Shown: positions 31,825 through 40,644 of the stretch, piece after piece
Layout of the letters: the number at the start of each line of letters is the position of its first letter
Position numbering within the stretch: the first letter of the stretch is position 1
Origin: Actinacidiphila oryziradicis
GTDB lineage: Bacteria > Actinomycetota > Actinomycetes > Streptomycetales > Streptomycetaceae
Reading direction: 5' to 3'
Assembly (NCBI RefSeq): GCF_005047355.1
Contig: NZ_SUMC01000050.1
Span: 1-60,253, forward strand
DNA: 60,253 bases
Notes under the pieces: model-generated
What the model saw: only the letters and a program-made list of their open reading frames with translations
What the model was told of the DNA's origin: nothing
Database searches by the model: none
Position numbers and translations under genes: made by a program

Positions 31825-33186
31825 TCATTGACCGGTCATGACGGGGGCCTTCGGCGCAGGAGGACGGGCAGCGGACGCGAGTCCGCCGGTCACCCGGTCC
31901 GTCCACCTGCTCATGAAATAGGTCAGCACCGCGGCGATCACGAAGAAACCGGACATAATGAGCAGTCCCCGGTCCGTCGATCCCGTCGCGTCCTTGAGCA
32001 CACCGACGACATAGGGTCCGGCGAGGCCGCTGAGGCTGGCGAGGCCGTTGACCATCGCCAGGGCCACCGCGGCGAGACTGCCGGCGAACACCTGAGCCGG
32101 CATCGACTGGAAGGTGGACAGCGAGCCGAAGAAGCCCGCTCCGGCGAAGCTGATGCCCGCAAGGGCGATGACGGCGCTGCCGCTCGACGCAGCGACGACG
32201 AGGCCTACGGCGCCGGCCAGTTGCAGGATGGTCAGGTGCCAGGTGCGCTCGCCGGTCCGTGTGACGTTGCGGGCGACGAGCAGCATGACGACGGCCGAGA
32301 AGACCCACGGAATCGCTGACACGAAGCCCGCTCCCGCGTCGCTGAGATCGAACTGCTCGCGGACAATGGTCGGCAGGAAGTACGTGATGGACCAGTATCC
32401 GATGGACATGCAGAAGTAGAGCAGGACGAACATCCAGGCGGCCGGGCGCCGCAGCACTGCGGACAACTGCCTGAACTCGTGTGCTGTCGCGTTCTCACCC
32501 TGAACTCCGGACCGGGCCAGGTAGGCCTTCTCCGATTCGTCGAGCCAGGACACTTCCCGCGGGGAGTTGGGCAACCGGAACCACATGTAGATACCGAGGA
32601 GGATCGCGGGCACCCCCTCGATGAGGAATGCCCAGCGCCAGCCGGCGATGCCCAGCAGACCGTGCATCGACAGCAACGCCGATGTCACCACGGAGCCGAT
32701 CGCGAGAGCGACGGGAACTGCCAGGTTCATCATCGAGTAGGTCTTCGTCAGCATGCGTGGCGGGCACCACATGGCCAGGAACAGCAGTGCGCCAGGAGAG
32801 AATCCGGCTTCGGCGATGCCGAGCATCACCCGCACGACGTAGAGCGTGGCCTCGTTCTGCACCACGCCCATGAGCATCGTGACGACGCCCCAGGAGAGCA
32901 TGATCCGGGCGATCCACCGACGCGCACCGAACTTGGCCATGGCCATGTTCGAGGGGATCTCGAAGAAACAGTAGCCGATGTAGAAGAGTCCCGCGGCAAG
33001 CCCGAAGGCGGCCGAGGTGAGCCCCAGATCGTTCGACATCGGATCGGCCAGCACGCCGATGTTGGCGCGGTCGATGTAGGAGATGAACATCCCGAGCATC
33101 ATGATCGGGATGATCCGCAGCAGCATCTTGCGGTAGATCCGGACCTCGATGTCGGGTGGCGCCGCTGCGCCGGCAGGATTCGTCAT
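31825..33186 (-). CDS. MFS transporter, anion:cation symporter (ACS) type
   Basis: A 453-residue major facilitator with 12 predicted membrane segments. TM1 reads MLLRIIPIMMLGMFISYIDR (Tyr-x-Asp-Arg, the ACS signature), followed by ANIGVLADPM, then YCFFEIPSNMAMAKFGARRW and GIAEAGFSPGALLFLAMW. ACS members import organic anions such as phthalate, 4-hydroxyphenylacetate, tartrate and other carboxylates. ATG 33186 (MTNPAGAAAPP) has AGGAA upstream; the longer frame is not supported. It is the last gene of a minus-strand run after an SDR, cyclase-family protein and VOC protein. It probably imports the carboxylate substrate of cluster B. Confidence 0.88.
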   Translation of the reverse strand: MTNPAGAAAPPDIEVRIYRKMLLRIIPIMMLGMFISYIDRANIGVLADPMSNDLGLTSAAFGLAAGLFYIGYCFFEIPSNMAMAKFGARRWIARIMLSWGVVTMLMGVVQNEATLYVVRVMLGIAEAGFSPGALLFLAMWCPPRMLTKTYSMMNLAVPVALAIGSVVTSALLSMHGLLGIAGWRWAFLIEGVPAILLGIYMWFRLPNSPREVSWLDESEKAYLARSGVQGENATAHEFRQLSAVLRRPAAWMFVLLYFCMSIGYWSITYFLPTIVREQFDLSDAGAGFVSAIPWVFSAVVMLLVARNVTRTGERTWHLTILQLAGAVGLVVAASSGSAVIALAGISFAGAGFFGSLSTFQSMPAQVFAGSLAAVALAMVNGLASLSGLAGPYVVGVLKDATGSTDRGLLIMSGFFVIAAVLTYFMSRWTDRVTGGLASAARPPAPKAPVMTGQ

Positions 33187-33321
33187 TGAACCTGATTCCT
33201 TGGGTGGCGGGGAACGCGGATTCCGGCAGGCCTCGTCGGCCTGCCCGGGTGAAGGGGCAGGAGGCATGAAAGGTGCAGGCGCACCACGCTGCCGCGTACG
33301 GCCGCGTGGTTCGTGGTGTGG

Positions 33322-34041
33322 TCAGACGGGAGCGTTGTTCACCGTCATGCCGCCGCAGACGTACAGGGTCTGGCCGGTGACGAATCCCGCACGGTCGCCG
33401 AGGAAGTAGCCCGCGGCGTGGGCGATGTCGCCCGGAGTGCCGAGGCGGCGTACCGGGACCGACTGCACGATGGCCCGGGTACGGGGCGAGTCGGCAGGGT
33501 TCGCCCGCGTGAACAGGTCCGTGGCGATCGGGCCGGGACCGATGGCGTTCACGGTGATGCCGTGTTCGCCCAGCTCCAGTGCCCACACCCGCGTCAGACC
33601 GATCAGCGCGGCCTTGGACGCCGTGTACGCGGTGCGGAGCTCCTTGCCGAGGGCCGCCCGGGAACTCATGTTGACGATGCGGCCGAAGCCGGCTGCTTTC
33701 ATGCCGGATAGCACGGCCTGGGCACACTGGACGGCGCAGCGCAGGTTGAGCGCGTATGCGGCATCGACCTCGGCGAGGGTCTGCTCTTCGAGGCTGTGCG
33801 GGAAGACCGCGCCCACGTTGTTGACCAGTCGGGTCACCGGGCCGTCGGCCAGAGCCGCGTCGAGGGCGGCCGCGGTGGCGTCGGGGTCGGACAGACCCGC
33901 GGTGACGGCCTGGCCCACGGAAGCTTTGTCCCGGTCGATGACCACGACGTCCCAGCCGAGCGAGAGGCCTTCCTCGGCTATGGCGCGGCCGATACCGGAA
34001 GCTCCGCCGGTGACAAGAAGCCGTTGGGTGGGATCAGTCAT
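33322..34041 (-). CDS. Short-chain dehydrogenase/reductase
   Basis: A 239-residue classical SDR. Cofactor motif TGGASGIG (near residue 10), VIDRDKAS, NNVGAVFP in the usual NNAG region, catalytic Ser in MSSRAALG, YTASK (Tyr-x-x-x-Lys) and GPGPIATDLFTRANP. ATG 34041 directly follows the stop of the cyclase-family gene (34043), showing tight coupling. It ends GQTLYVCGGMTVNNAPV. The likely role is NAD(P)-dependent alcohol/ketone interconversion, such as oxidation of a cyclic or secondary alcohol. Confidence 0.87.
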   Translation of the reverse strand: MTDPTQRLLVTGGASGIGRAIAEEGLSLGWDVVVIDRDKASVGQAVTAGLSDPDATAAALDAALADGPVTRLVNNVGAVFPHSLEEQTLAEVDAAYALNLRCAVQCAQAVLSGMKAAGFGRIVNMSSRAALGKELRTAYTASKAALIGLTRVWALELGEHGITVNAIGPGPIATDLFTRANPADSPRTRAIVQSVPVRRLGTPGDIAHAAGYFLGDRAGFVTGQTLYVCGGMTVNNAPV

Positions 34042-34042
34042 G

Positions 34043-35146
34043 TCAAACCGTCGCAATCGGGGTTACGGGAGAACCGGTGGCGCGGCGCAGGCGCAGGGGC
34101 GGCGCGGTGAGCAGGCAGCGGGAGCGACCGGCCTCGCGCAGATGCAGCGCAAGATCGCTCAGCCACCACAGTTCGCCGAGGTGGACGCCCAGTTCGAAGA
34201 GGCACAGGCGATGCAGGGGCAGAACCGGTCGGCCGGGACGGGCTGTCGGGTCGGGGAATGCCTCGACGGCGTGGTTGTCGGCCGCGATCGCCGCTACTCC
34301 GCTGTCGCGGATCCACTGGTGCAGTCGGAGGTCCGTGCCGTCCAGGACGGCGCAGGTGTTGACGGTGTCCGGGGGCGGCGGGTCGTCGCGCTCGACCCAG
34401 CGCCGGGCTTGGCCGGTGTGCAGGAGGAGGATGTCGCCGACCTCGACGTCCACGCGGTCGGCGTTCATGACGGCGGCCAGCTGTTCGTACCCGATCGTGG
34501 TGCGGGCAGTGCCGTAGTGGGCTTCGAGGTCGATGAGGACCGCGCGGCCCTGGACGCCATGGCGTGCCATGTGGCTGATGTCGACCGGACCGGCGTCCGA
34601 TGTGGAGGCCATGCCGTCCGCCAGGCCGTCGAGCTCGGCGAGGCTGGGTGCGCCGGCCTGCCGGCGATCGGCGGGGCCGGTCACGTCGGTGCCGGCGCGC
34701 CAGCCGTTGTAGTAAACGGGTTCCGCCGTGTCGTCGCCGTCGGCATCGAAGTGGGCACCCACGTGCCCGAAGGCATCCCATTGTGTGGAGTACTGGGTGT
34801 GCAGGACGACCAGGTCGTCACTGACGACGTCGGTGGCGCCGGGGTGGGCCACGCTCATGTCGCAGTTGAAGTTCACCGCGCCGGAGCGCAGGGTCGGGCG
34901 GACAACAGGGGGAAAGCGGTTCGGACCCAGGACGGTCCCGCCGGGCCGGTCGAGGGGCAGCGACAGGCAGAAGGTGATGCCGTCGTGCACCTCGGCCAGG
35001 CCTTTACGGACCTGATCGGGGCCGATCAGGTTCAGGCGTCCCAGTACATCGTCCGTACCGAATTCTCCCCAGGTCGAGCCCTCAGGCCGTCGTGTCCAGC
35101 GGACTCCGGCTGGCCTGTGCGGGGGCGGGACGGGGGGCTGGGTCAC
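34043..35146 (-). CDS. Cyclase-family (kynurenine formamidase-like) metal hydrolase
   Basis: A 367-residue protein of the cyclase/COG1878 family. Metal-binding residues are in STQWDAFGHVGAHFD (the Asp and two His), with VDISHMARHGVQGRAVLIDL and GDILLLHTG. A further conserved His is in AADNHAVEAFPDP. Members hydrolyse amides or lactones using Zn or Mn, or act as isatin hydrolase/carbamate hydrolase. GTG 35146 sits 5 bp after the VOC stop, chosen over the longer open frame. No classical lactonase is present in cluster B, so this protein is a candidate for opening a BVMO-derived lactone; unproven. Confidence 0.8.
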   Translation of the reverse strand: MTQPPVPPPHRPAGVRWTRRPEGSTWGEFGTDDVLGRLNLIGPDQVRKGLAEVHDGITFCLSLPLDRPGGTVLGPNRFPPVVRPTLRSGAVNFNCDMSVAHPGATDVVSDDLVVLHTQYSTQWDAFGHVGAHFDADGDDTAEPVYYNGWRAGTDVTGPADRRQAGAPSLAELDGLADGMASTSDAGPVDISHMARHGVQGRAVLIDLEAHYGTARTTIGYEQLAAVMNADRVDVEVGDILLLHTGQARRWVERDDPPPPDTVNTCAVLDGTDLRLHQWIRDSGVAAIAADNHAVEAFPDPTARPGRPVLPLHRLCLFELGVHLGELWWLSDLALHLREAGRSRCLLTAPPLRLRRATGSPVTPIATV

Positions 35147-35151
35147 GGTCT

Positions 35152-35601
35152 CTAGTCCATCACCTGGTGGATTTCGATGACGTTGCCGGCCGGGTCGGTG
35201 AGAAAGATCTGGTCCCAGCCCTTGACGGCCCACTCGCCGTAGTCGGCGAAGGGGACGTTGTGCTTGCTCAGGTGCTCGCGCACCTCGGCGAGGTTGTCGG
35301 TGCGGAACGCGAAGTGACCTGTGAGAAGGGGGTTGATGGAGTGCCCCATGCGCGGGCCGAGGTAGGCCTGTCGACGGCTGGCGTGGATCTGCAGTACGTC
35401 CTGGCCGCCCTCGCCGGCGTCGAAGAAGGCGACGTTCTGCCGCCAGGTGCCGTCCTCCTGCAACTCGTCCTCCTCGTGTCCCTCATGGTTGATCATGGGG
35501 GGCAGCGGACCCATCTTCAGGCCGAGCACCTCGGAGTAGAAACGGTGCAGTTCCTCCATGTCGTCGGAACACACGTTCACATGCTGGAGACGGAGATCCA
35601 T
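35152..35601 (-). CDS. VOC-family metalloenzyme (glyoxalase/extradiol dioxygenase fold)
   Basis: A 149-residue single-module vicinal-oxygen-chelate protein. It begins MDLRLQHVNVCSDDMEELHR, with a metal His in LQHVN, FYSEVLGLKMGPLPPMINHE, a second His region GHFAFRTDNLAEV, and the C-terminal Glu in IFLTDPAGNVIEIHQVMD. The three-ligand set (His, His, Glu) is therefore plausible. ATG 35601 has GAAAGG upstream. It is the first gene of a minus-strand run and is divergent from a LysR gene, with an operator in between. It could be an isomerase, epimerase or ring-cleaving enzyme; I cannot choose. Confidence 0.82.
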   Translation of the reverse strand: MDLRLQHVNVCSDDMEELHRFYSEVLGLKMGPLPPMINHEGHEEDELQEDGTWRQNVAFFDAGEGGQDVLQIHASRRQAYLGPRMGHSINPLLTGHFAFRTDNLAEVREHLSKHNVPFADYGEWAVKGWDQIFLTDPAGNVIEIHQVMD

Positions 35602-35781
35602 CGTGGTGCCTTTCTGATGCGCTCTCAATGGGGCGAAGGGCCGGGCTGTGCAACGGGCGGTCGGGCCTTGACCACGCCTCCCTGGCTTGTGGGATGACCA
35701 GGGCGACCCATGCGGTCCGTTTTCGGGACGCCGCTCGTGCCCGGCCCGGTGACGGCATCATTTCCCACGAGAATTAACAGG

Positions 35782-35825
35782 TCCAATACCAATGCGCTGT
35801 CCACTTGTAACCTGTGGGTATCAAT
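35782..35825. promoter_or_regulatory. LysR operator 1 (VOC / LysR divergent region)
   Basis: TCCAATACCAAT (35782-35793) and GGTATCAAT (35817-35825) are two related half-sites (ATACCAAT and GTATCAAT), 23 bp apart, just upstream of the LysR start. The same blocks recur at 36747, 56419 and 57408; CCAATACC alone recurs at 42477. Confidence 0.6.
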
Positions 35826-35839
35826 AGGAGGGGAGAACC

Positions 35840-36784
35840 ATGGATCTGCGCGACCTGGAGGCCTTCGTGGCCGTGGCCGAGGAACTCCACTTCGGGCGCG
35901 CCGCGGCCCGCCTGCACATGGCTCAACCGCCGCTGAGCAACCGCATCAGGCGTCTGGAGCACGAGCTGCGTCTGCAGCTGTTCGAGCGCAGCACCCGCAC
36001 GGTGACGCTGACCGACGCGGGCAGGCGCCTGCTGGACCCGGCGCGTCGGACCCTCAACCAGGCCGCGGTGACCGCGGAGGTGGCCGCCTCGATCCTGTCC
36101 GGCGAGGAAGGACGGGTGCGGACGGGCTTCGCCGGGGCTTCCAGTCAGCGACTGCTGCCGATGCTGGCCACGGCCGTGCGCCGCGCCCACCCGCGCATCG
36201 GCCTGGTCCTGAAGTCCCAGACCTACGTCTACGCCGCCTTGGAGGAACTGCTTTCGGGCGAGCTCGACCTCGCCTTCGTCCGCCTGCCCATCGCCCATCC
36301 TGAACTCAGCCACCGCGCTGTGGAGGTGGAGGAGCTCGTCTGCGCACTGCCTGCCGACCACCGCCTCGCCGACCGTGAGCGCCTGCGGTTGAGCGAGCTC
36401 GCACAGGAGGACTTCGTGAGCCTGGCGCCGGACCAGGGATCGATGCTGCAGGCGACGATGATGTCGCTGTGTCACGCGGCCGGTTTCCGGCCACGCATCA
36501 CTCTTCTCGCCCCGGATTCCAGCACCGTGCTGGCCCTGGTCGCGGCCGGTGCGGGCGTCACCATCACACTGAGCTCCGTGTGCCCTGTCCAGTCCGTGGG
36601 CATCGTCTATCGCCCGCTCGAGTCGATCCATCCCAGCCACCTCGTCTCGGCGCTCGCCTGGCGGACGGACAACCCGTCACCGGCGCTCGCACGGGTGGTA
36701 GAGGTCAGTCAGACTGCGCTACCCACCCCGGATTTTGCAGCTTCGGGTATCAATGATCTCCCCATTGGTATTGGCCAGGTTTAG
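35840..36784 (+). CDS. LysR-type regulator (CatM/BenM-like)
   Basis: A 314-residue LysR activator. The N-terminal HTH is MDLRDLEAFVAVAEELHFGR, then AAARLHMAQPPLSNRIRRLE and FERSTRTVTLTDAGRRLL. The effector domain starts VRTGFAGASSQRLLPMLATA, typical of regulators of aromatic or dicarboxylate catabolism (CatM/BenM group). It is strikingly similar to the second LysR at 56498, and both lie beside copies of the same operator. It is divergent from the VOC/cyclase/SDR/MFS run and upstream of the dehydrogenase, MR/MLE and CoA-transferase genes, so it probably controls both sides. A second operator overlaps its own 3' end. Confidence 0.9.
   Translation: MDLRDLEAFVAVAEELHFGRAAARLHMAQPPLSNRIRRLEHELRLQLFERSTRTVTLTDAGRRLLDPARRTLNQAAVTAEVAASILSGEEGRVRTGFAGASSQRLLPMLATAVRRAHPRIGLVLKSQTYVYAALEELLSGELDLAFVRLPIAHPELSHRAVEVEELVCALPADHRLADRERLRLSELAQEDFVSLAPDQGSMLQATMMSLCHAAGFRPRITLLAPDSSTVLALVAAGAGVTITLSSVCPVQSVGIVYRPLESIHPSHLVSALAWRTDNPSPALARVVEVSQTALPTPDFAASGINDLPIGIGQV
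36747..36774 (+). promoter_or_regulatory. LysR operator 2, inside the LysR 3' end
   Basis: GTATCAAT (36747-36754), 9 bp, ATTGGTATTGG (36764-36774). It is an inverted repeat lying within the last 13 codons of the LysR gene and 87-114 bp before the next gene's GTG. Spacing and half-sites are almost the same as at 57408-57436. Confidence 0.65.
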
Positions 36785-36860
36785 ATGGGCGAGCGTAACG
36801 TCCCTGTCACCTGGCGCGTCGCAGCCCCAGGGACCACCTGCGCAGAAGGAGCGATCGTCG

Positions 36861-37784
36861 GTGACGCAACACACGGACGCCATCCCCGGGCCCGACAGCC
36901 ATGACAGCACGGCGCCGACCACCGTGACATTCGTCGGAGCAGGAGCCATCGGCCTGCCCATGGCCTGCCGTCTGGCCACCGCCGGCTTCAAGGTGACCGC
37001 TGTCGACCCCAGCCCTCATACCCGTGCGCGGGCGCGGGAGGCCGGTCTGCTCACTGCCGCCGATCTCCAGGATGTCCCGCTCCTCGGCGACATCGTCGTC
37101 GTCATGGTGGCGACCGGCGACCAGGTGCTGGACGCCGTCGGTGCGGCCACCGCTCGCGGCCCGCTCACCGGCCAGACCTGGGTCATCGGTTCGACCGTGG
37201 GCCCCAAGGTCGCGGAAGTGGCGGCCGGCCGACTTGCCGCGGTCGGGGCCCAGGTCGTCGACGCGCCAGTCCTCGGCGGTGTTCCCGGGGCCGAGGAGGG
37301 CGCCCTGCGCATCCTGGCCGCCGGCAACCCGTCGGCCCTGGACCGGGTGCGCGACCTCTTCCAGCCACTGGGCCAAGTCGCCGAGGTAGGCGACCAGCCC
37401 GGTCAGGGCCAAGCCGTCAAGGTCGTCAACCAGCTGTGCAGCTCGGTGCATCTGGCCGCGGCAGCCGAAGCGCTCTCACTCGCCGCCCGCCTGGGCCTCG
37501 ATCCCGCCCGAGTGGTGCCCGTCATCAGCGGCAGCTCCGGTTCCTCCTGGTTCCTGGAGGACCGCGGATCCCGGATGGCGGCCCCTCCCGCCCCGGATGA
37601 AGTCCTCACGCGCTTGGCGATCCTGGCGAAGGACAACGCGCTCGTGGTGCACGAGGCCGACCAGGTCGGCGCACACACACCGCTGGCGCGCGCTGCCGCC
37701 GGTCAATACCGGCAGGCCGCGGAGCAGGGCTTGCTCGAACTCGACGACAGCCAGATCATCCGTACCTACCTGCCCGGCCGCTAG
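36861..37784 (+). CDS. 3-hydroxyisobutyrate dehydrogenase-family NAD(P) oxidoreductase
   Basis: A 307-residue beta-hydroxyacid dehydrogenase. After a ~20-residue polar leader it has FVGAGAIGLPMACRLATAGF, the substrate motif VVDAPVLGGVPGAEEGALRI (DxPVxGG), QAVKVVNQLCSSVHLAAAAE with the catalytic Lys (K in VKVVNQ), and the C-terminal LAKDNALVVHEAD. GTG 36861 follows AGAAGGAGCG. It oxidises a beta-hydroxy acid to a semialdehyde or oxo acid, or acts as a tartronate-semialdehyde reductase. It is the first gene of a plus-strand run leading to the MR/MLE and CoA-transferase genes, under operator 2. Confidence 0.87.
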   Translation: MTQHTDAIPGPDSHDSTAPTTVTFVGAGAIGLPMACRLATAGFKVTAVDPSPHTRARAREAGLLTAADLQDVPLLGDIVVVMVATGDQVLDAVGAATARGPLTGQTWVIGSTVGPKVAEVAAGRLAAVGAQVVDAPVLGGVPGAEEGALRILAAGNPSALDRVRDLFQPLGQVAEVGDQPGQGQAVKVVNQLCSSVHLAAAAEALSLAARLGLDPARVVPVISGSSGSSWFLEDRGSRMAAPPAPDEVLTRLAILAKDNALVVHEADQVGAHTPLARAAAGQYRQAAEQGLLELDDSQIIRTYLPGR

Positions 37785-38101
37785 CGAGCACGTTACGCCC
37801 CGTCCGCCTGCCTCCGCGTACGGGGCTCGCGCGGCGCCATTCGTACATGCGGCGCCGTCCATGTCCTTTGCATGCGAGCACGGGGTGTATGCGCGGGTCC
37901 CCTCCCCGACTCTCTGCCGGCGGCCAGCGCCGCGGAGCCCATGCTCCCCTGCGGCTGCCTGCGCCCCCGGAAGCCGGGGGTCGGACAGCGCCTGCCCTCC
38001 GATCACCGAGCATTCATGCAGCCATGTGCCACTCCCTGCCTGACCGTAGGTTCCGGCCCACCCACGCTCGGCGCAGTGCCCGCGCCCCGACAAGGAACCT
38101 C
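37785..38101. other. Intergenic region with hairpins
   Basis: 317 bp without a supported gene. It contains a short GC hairpin (CCCCCGG at 37964-37970, loop AAG, CCGGGGG at 37974-37980) and a GGCGCC pair around 37834-37855. The open frame running through it in phase with the next gene has poor codon character. It may hold a separate promoter for the MR/MLE gene. Confidence 0.4.
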
Positions 38102-39205
38102 ATGAAGATCACCAAGGTCGAAGCCATTCCCTTCGCCATCCCTTACCGCAAGCCCCTCCGATTCGCCAGCGGCGAAGTGCATGTCGCCGACCACGTGCTC
38201 GTGCGTGTCCACACCGACGAGGGCCTCGTCGGCACGGCAGAGGCGCCACCGCGTCCGTACACCTACGGCGAGACTCAGGAATCGATCGTCGCGGTCGTCG
38301 ACAAGATCTTCGCCCCACAGATCACCGGACTCTCCGCTCTCGGGCGGGAGCAGGTGCACGCGCGCCTGGAGCGGACAGTGGGCAACCCGACTGCCAAGGC
38401 CGCGCTCGACATGGCCCTGTGGGATGTCATCGGCCAGGCAGCCGGCATGCCGGTCAACGAGCTGTTGGGAGGCTGGTCGGACCGAATGAGGGTCAGCCAC
38501 ATGGTCGGTTTCGCTCCTTCCGACGAGATGGTCGCCGAAGCAGAACGGATCCGGGACATGTACGGCATCTCGACCTTCAAGGTGAAGGTCGGCCGCCGGC
38601 CCTACCGTCAGGACGTCGATGCCTGTCGAGCGCTGCGCACCGCTCTGGGCGACGACGTGTGCCTCTACATCGACGGCAACCGTGGCTGGAGCGCCTCCGA
38701 CTCCGCCCGCGCCCTGCGGGAGATGGCCGACCTCGACCTGGACTTCGCCGAGGAGCTCTGCCCCGCCGACGACGTCCTGGGACGACGTTGGCTCGTCTCC
38801 CGGAGCAGCATTCCGTTCGTGGCCGACGAGAGCGTCCCCACCCCTGCCGACGTCACCCGTGAACTGCTCGGCGGCAGCGCGTCCGCCATCAGCATCAAGA
38901 CCGCCCGCACCGGCTTCACCTCTTCCGCCCGAATACTGAACCAGTGCGAGGCCATGGGCGTCGAGGTCGTGATCGGCAACCAGATCGACGGCCAGATCGG
39001 CACCCTGTGCGCGGTCGCCTTCGGCGCCGCCCACCGCGCCACCACTCGTCGCGCCGGCGAACTGTCCAACTTCCTCGACATGACGGACGACCTGCTCGCC
39101 GAACCCCTCGTCATCTCCGACGGCACCTTGCGGGTACGTGAGGGCGCCGGCCTGGGACTGGCCATCGACCCCGAGAAGCTGGCGCGCTACCGCCAGGACC
39201 ACTGA
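38102..39205 (+). CDS. Mandelate racemase/muconate lactonizing enzyme (enolase superfamily)
   Basis: A 367-residue enolase-superfamily enzyme. The N-terminal capping domain starts MKITKVEAIPFAIPYRKPLR. The barrel has the KxK motif in FKVKVGRRPYRQDVDA and metal ligands Asp in YIDGNRGW, Glu in FAEELCPADD and Asp in FVADESVPT. The opposite catalytic Lys is in AISIKTARTGF. This is the muconate-cycloisomerase-type active site. ATG 38102 is chosen by the family N-terminus. It could be a cycloisomerase opening or closing a lactone of a dicarboxylate, or a racemase/epimerase. It sits 17 bp before scoA, so likely co-transcribed. No catechol dioxygenase is nearby, so catechol degradation is not implied. 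Confidence 0.87.
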   Translation: MKITKVEAIPFAIPYRKPLRFASGEVHVADHVLVRVHTDEGLVGTAEAPPRPYTYGETQESIVAVVDKIFAPQITGLSALGREQVHARLERTVGNPTAKAALDMALWDVIGQAAGMPVNELLGGWSDRMRVSHMVGFAPSDEMVAEAERIRDMYGISTFKVKVGRRPYRQDVDACRALRTALGDDVCLYIDGNRGWSASDSARALREMADLDLDFAEELCPADDVLGRRWLVSRSSIPFVADESVPTPADVTRELLGGSASAISIKTARTGFTSSARILNQCEAMGVEVVIGNQIDGQIGTLCAVAFGAAHRATTRRAGELSNFLDMTDDLLAEPLVISDGTLRVREGAGLGLAIDPEKLARYRQDH

Positions 39206-39221
39206 GAGGAATCCTCACTTC

Positions 39222-39977
39222 ATGAACAAGGTCGCAGCCTCGGCGGAAGATGCCGTCGCCGACGTCCACGGCGGTGCCTCCGTGGCCGTCGGCGGATTCG
39301 GCCTCAGCGGTGTGCCGACCGTGCTGATACAGGCACTTCTCGATCGCGGTGTGCGTGACCTGCACGTGGTCTCCAACAACTGCGGCGCCATGGACACAGG
39401 TCTGGCAGTCCTGCTCGCGGCGGGACGGATCGCCCGTGTCACCGGTTCGTACATCGGTGCGAACAAGGAGTTCGCCCGGCAGTACCTGTCAGGTGAACTG
39501 GAGGTGGAACTCATACCGCAGGGCACACTGGCCGAGCGGCTGCGTGCGGGCGGTGCGGGCATCCCCGCCTTCTACACACCCGCCGGCATCGGCACCCAGG
39601 TCGCAGAGGGCGGACTGCCCTGGCGCTACGACGAGCACGGTGACGTGGCCGTGGCCTCTCCCCCCAAGGAGGTCAGGGACTTCGGAGGCACACCTCACGT
39701 GCTGGAGCACGGCATCCGCACCGACGTGGCCCTGGTGCGCGCGGCACGCGGAGACCGGCACGGCAATCTCGTCTTCAGCAAGTCCGCCCGCAACTTCAAC
39801 CCGCTCGCCGCGATGGCCGGGCGCGTCACGATCGCCGAGGTGGAGGAGCTGGTCGAGCCCGGCGAGATCCCCCCGGACGCCGTGCACATACCTGGAATCT
39901 TCGTGCAGAGAGTCGTCGGGCTGACCCCGGAACAGGCCGTCGACAAGAAGATCGAGAAGCGGACGGTGACGTCGTGA
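39222..39977 (+). CDS. scoA: 3-oxoacid CoA-transferase subunit A
   Basis: A 251-residue alpha subunit of the SCOT/AtoD family. It has ADVHGGASVAVGGFGLSGVP, VVSNNCGAMDTGLAVLL, YIGANKEFARQYLSGELEVE, the LIPQGTLAERLRAGGAGIPA block and TPAGIGTQVAEGG. It transfers CoA between succinyl-CoA (or acyl-CoA) and a 3-oxo or other acid. The stop overlaps the original GTG start of subunit B (GTGA at 39974-39977). Subunit A is intact, but subunit B is broken, so the pair is probably inactive unless another B subunit substitutes. Confidence 0.9.
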   Translation: MNKVAASAEDAVADVHGGASVAVGGFGLSGVPTVLIQALLDRGVRDLHVVSNNCGAMDTGLAVLLAAGRIARVTGSYIGANKEFARQYLSGELEVELIPQGTLAERLRAGGAGIPAFYTPAGIGTQVAEGGLPWRYDEHGDVAVASPPKEVRDFGGTPHVLEHGIRTDVALVRAARGDRHGNLVFSKSARNFNPLAAMAGRVTIAEVEELVEPGEIPPDAVHIPGIFVQRVVGLTPEQAVDKKIEKRTVTS

Positions 39978-40623
39978 CGGGTTAGAACCGTGAGCAGATG
40001 GCCGCGCGCGCGGCCCTGGAGCTCCGCAGTGGGCAGTACGTCAACCTCGGCATCGGCCTGCCCACACTCATACCGAACCATCTTCCCGCAGGAGTGGAGG
40101 TGGTGCTCGAATCGGAGAACGGGATCCTCGGCACCGGACCCTACCCGTCCGACGACCAGGTGGATCCGGACTCATCAACGCCGGCAAGGAAACCGTCACG
40201 GTACTGCCGGGGGCGGCGTTCTTCGACTCCGCCCTGTCGTTCGCGATGATCCGCGGTGGTCACGTCGACGTCGCCGTCCTGGGCGCCATGCAGGTCTCCG
40301 CACACGGCGATCTCGCCAACTGGGCCGTGCCGGGCAAGATGATCACCGGCATAGGTGGCGCCATGGATCTCGTTCACGGTGCGCGTCGGGTCATCGTGGT
40401 GATGACTCACACCGCCAAGGACGGCAGTCCGAAAATCGTCCAGGAGTGCTCGCTACCGCTCACCGGGCGTGGCTGCGTCGACCGGATCATTACGGACATC
40501 GGCGTCCTGGACGTCACCGTCGACGGTCTCGCACTCATCGAGACAGCGCCCGGACTCTCGGCCACTGACCTCGCCAAACGCACGGCGGCGGAGATCCGGA
40601 TGCCTGACATGACCAACAGCTGA
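39974..40623 (+). pseudogene. scoB: 3-oxoacid CoA-transferase subunit B, nonsense plus frameshift
   Basis: Family homology begins at GTG 39974, overlapping scoA, but the fourth codon is TAG (39983-39985): VTG-stop-NREQMAARAALELRSG. ATG 39998 could restart translation. The frame then carries YVNLGIGLPTLIPNHLP and the catalytic Glu region VVLESENGILGTG. It breaks near 40171 after DDQVDPD, where one base appears missing; the +1 frame resumes as LINAGKETVTVLPGAAFFDS and runs through GGHVDVAVLGAMQVS to the stop at 40621-40623. Two independent lesions make a working subunit unlikely unless the second is a sequencing indel. Confidence 0.85.
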
Positions 40624-40644
40624 CCGAACCGTACGTCGTCGCGG

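Noticed and set aside
37834..37980. Repeated GC hairpins suggesting a riboswitch
   Set aside because: Only short simple stems are seen; no known riboswitch core is recognisable.
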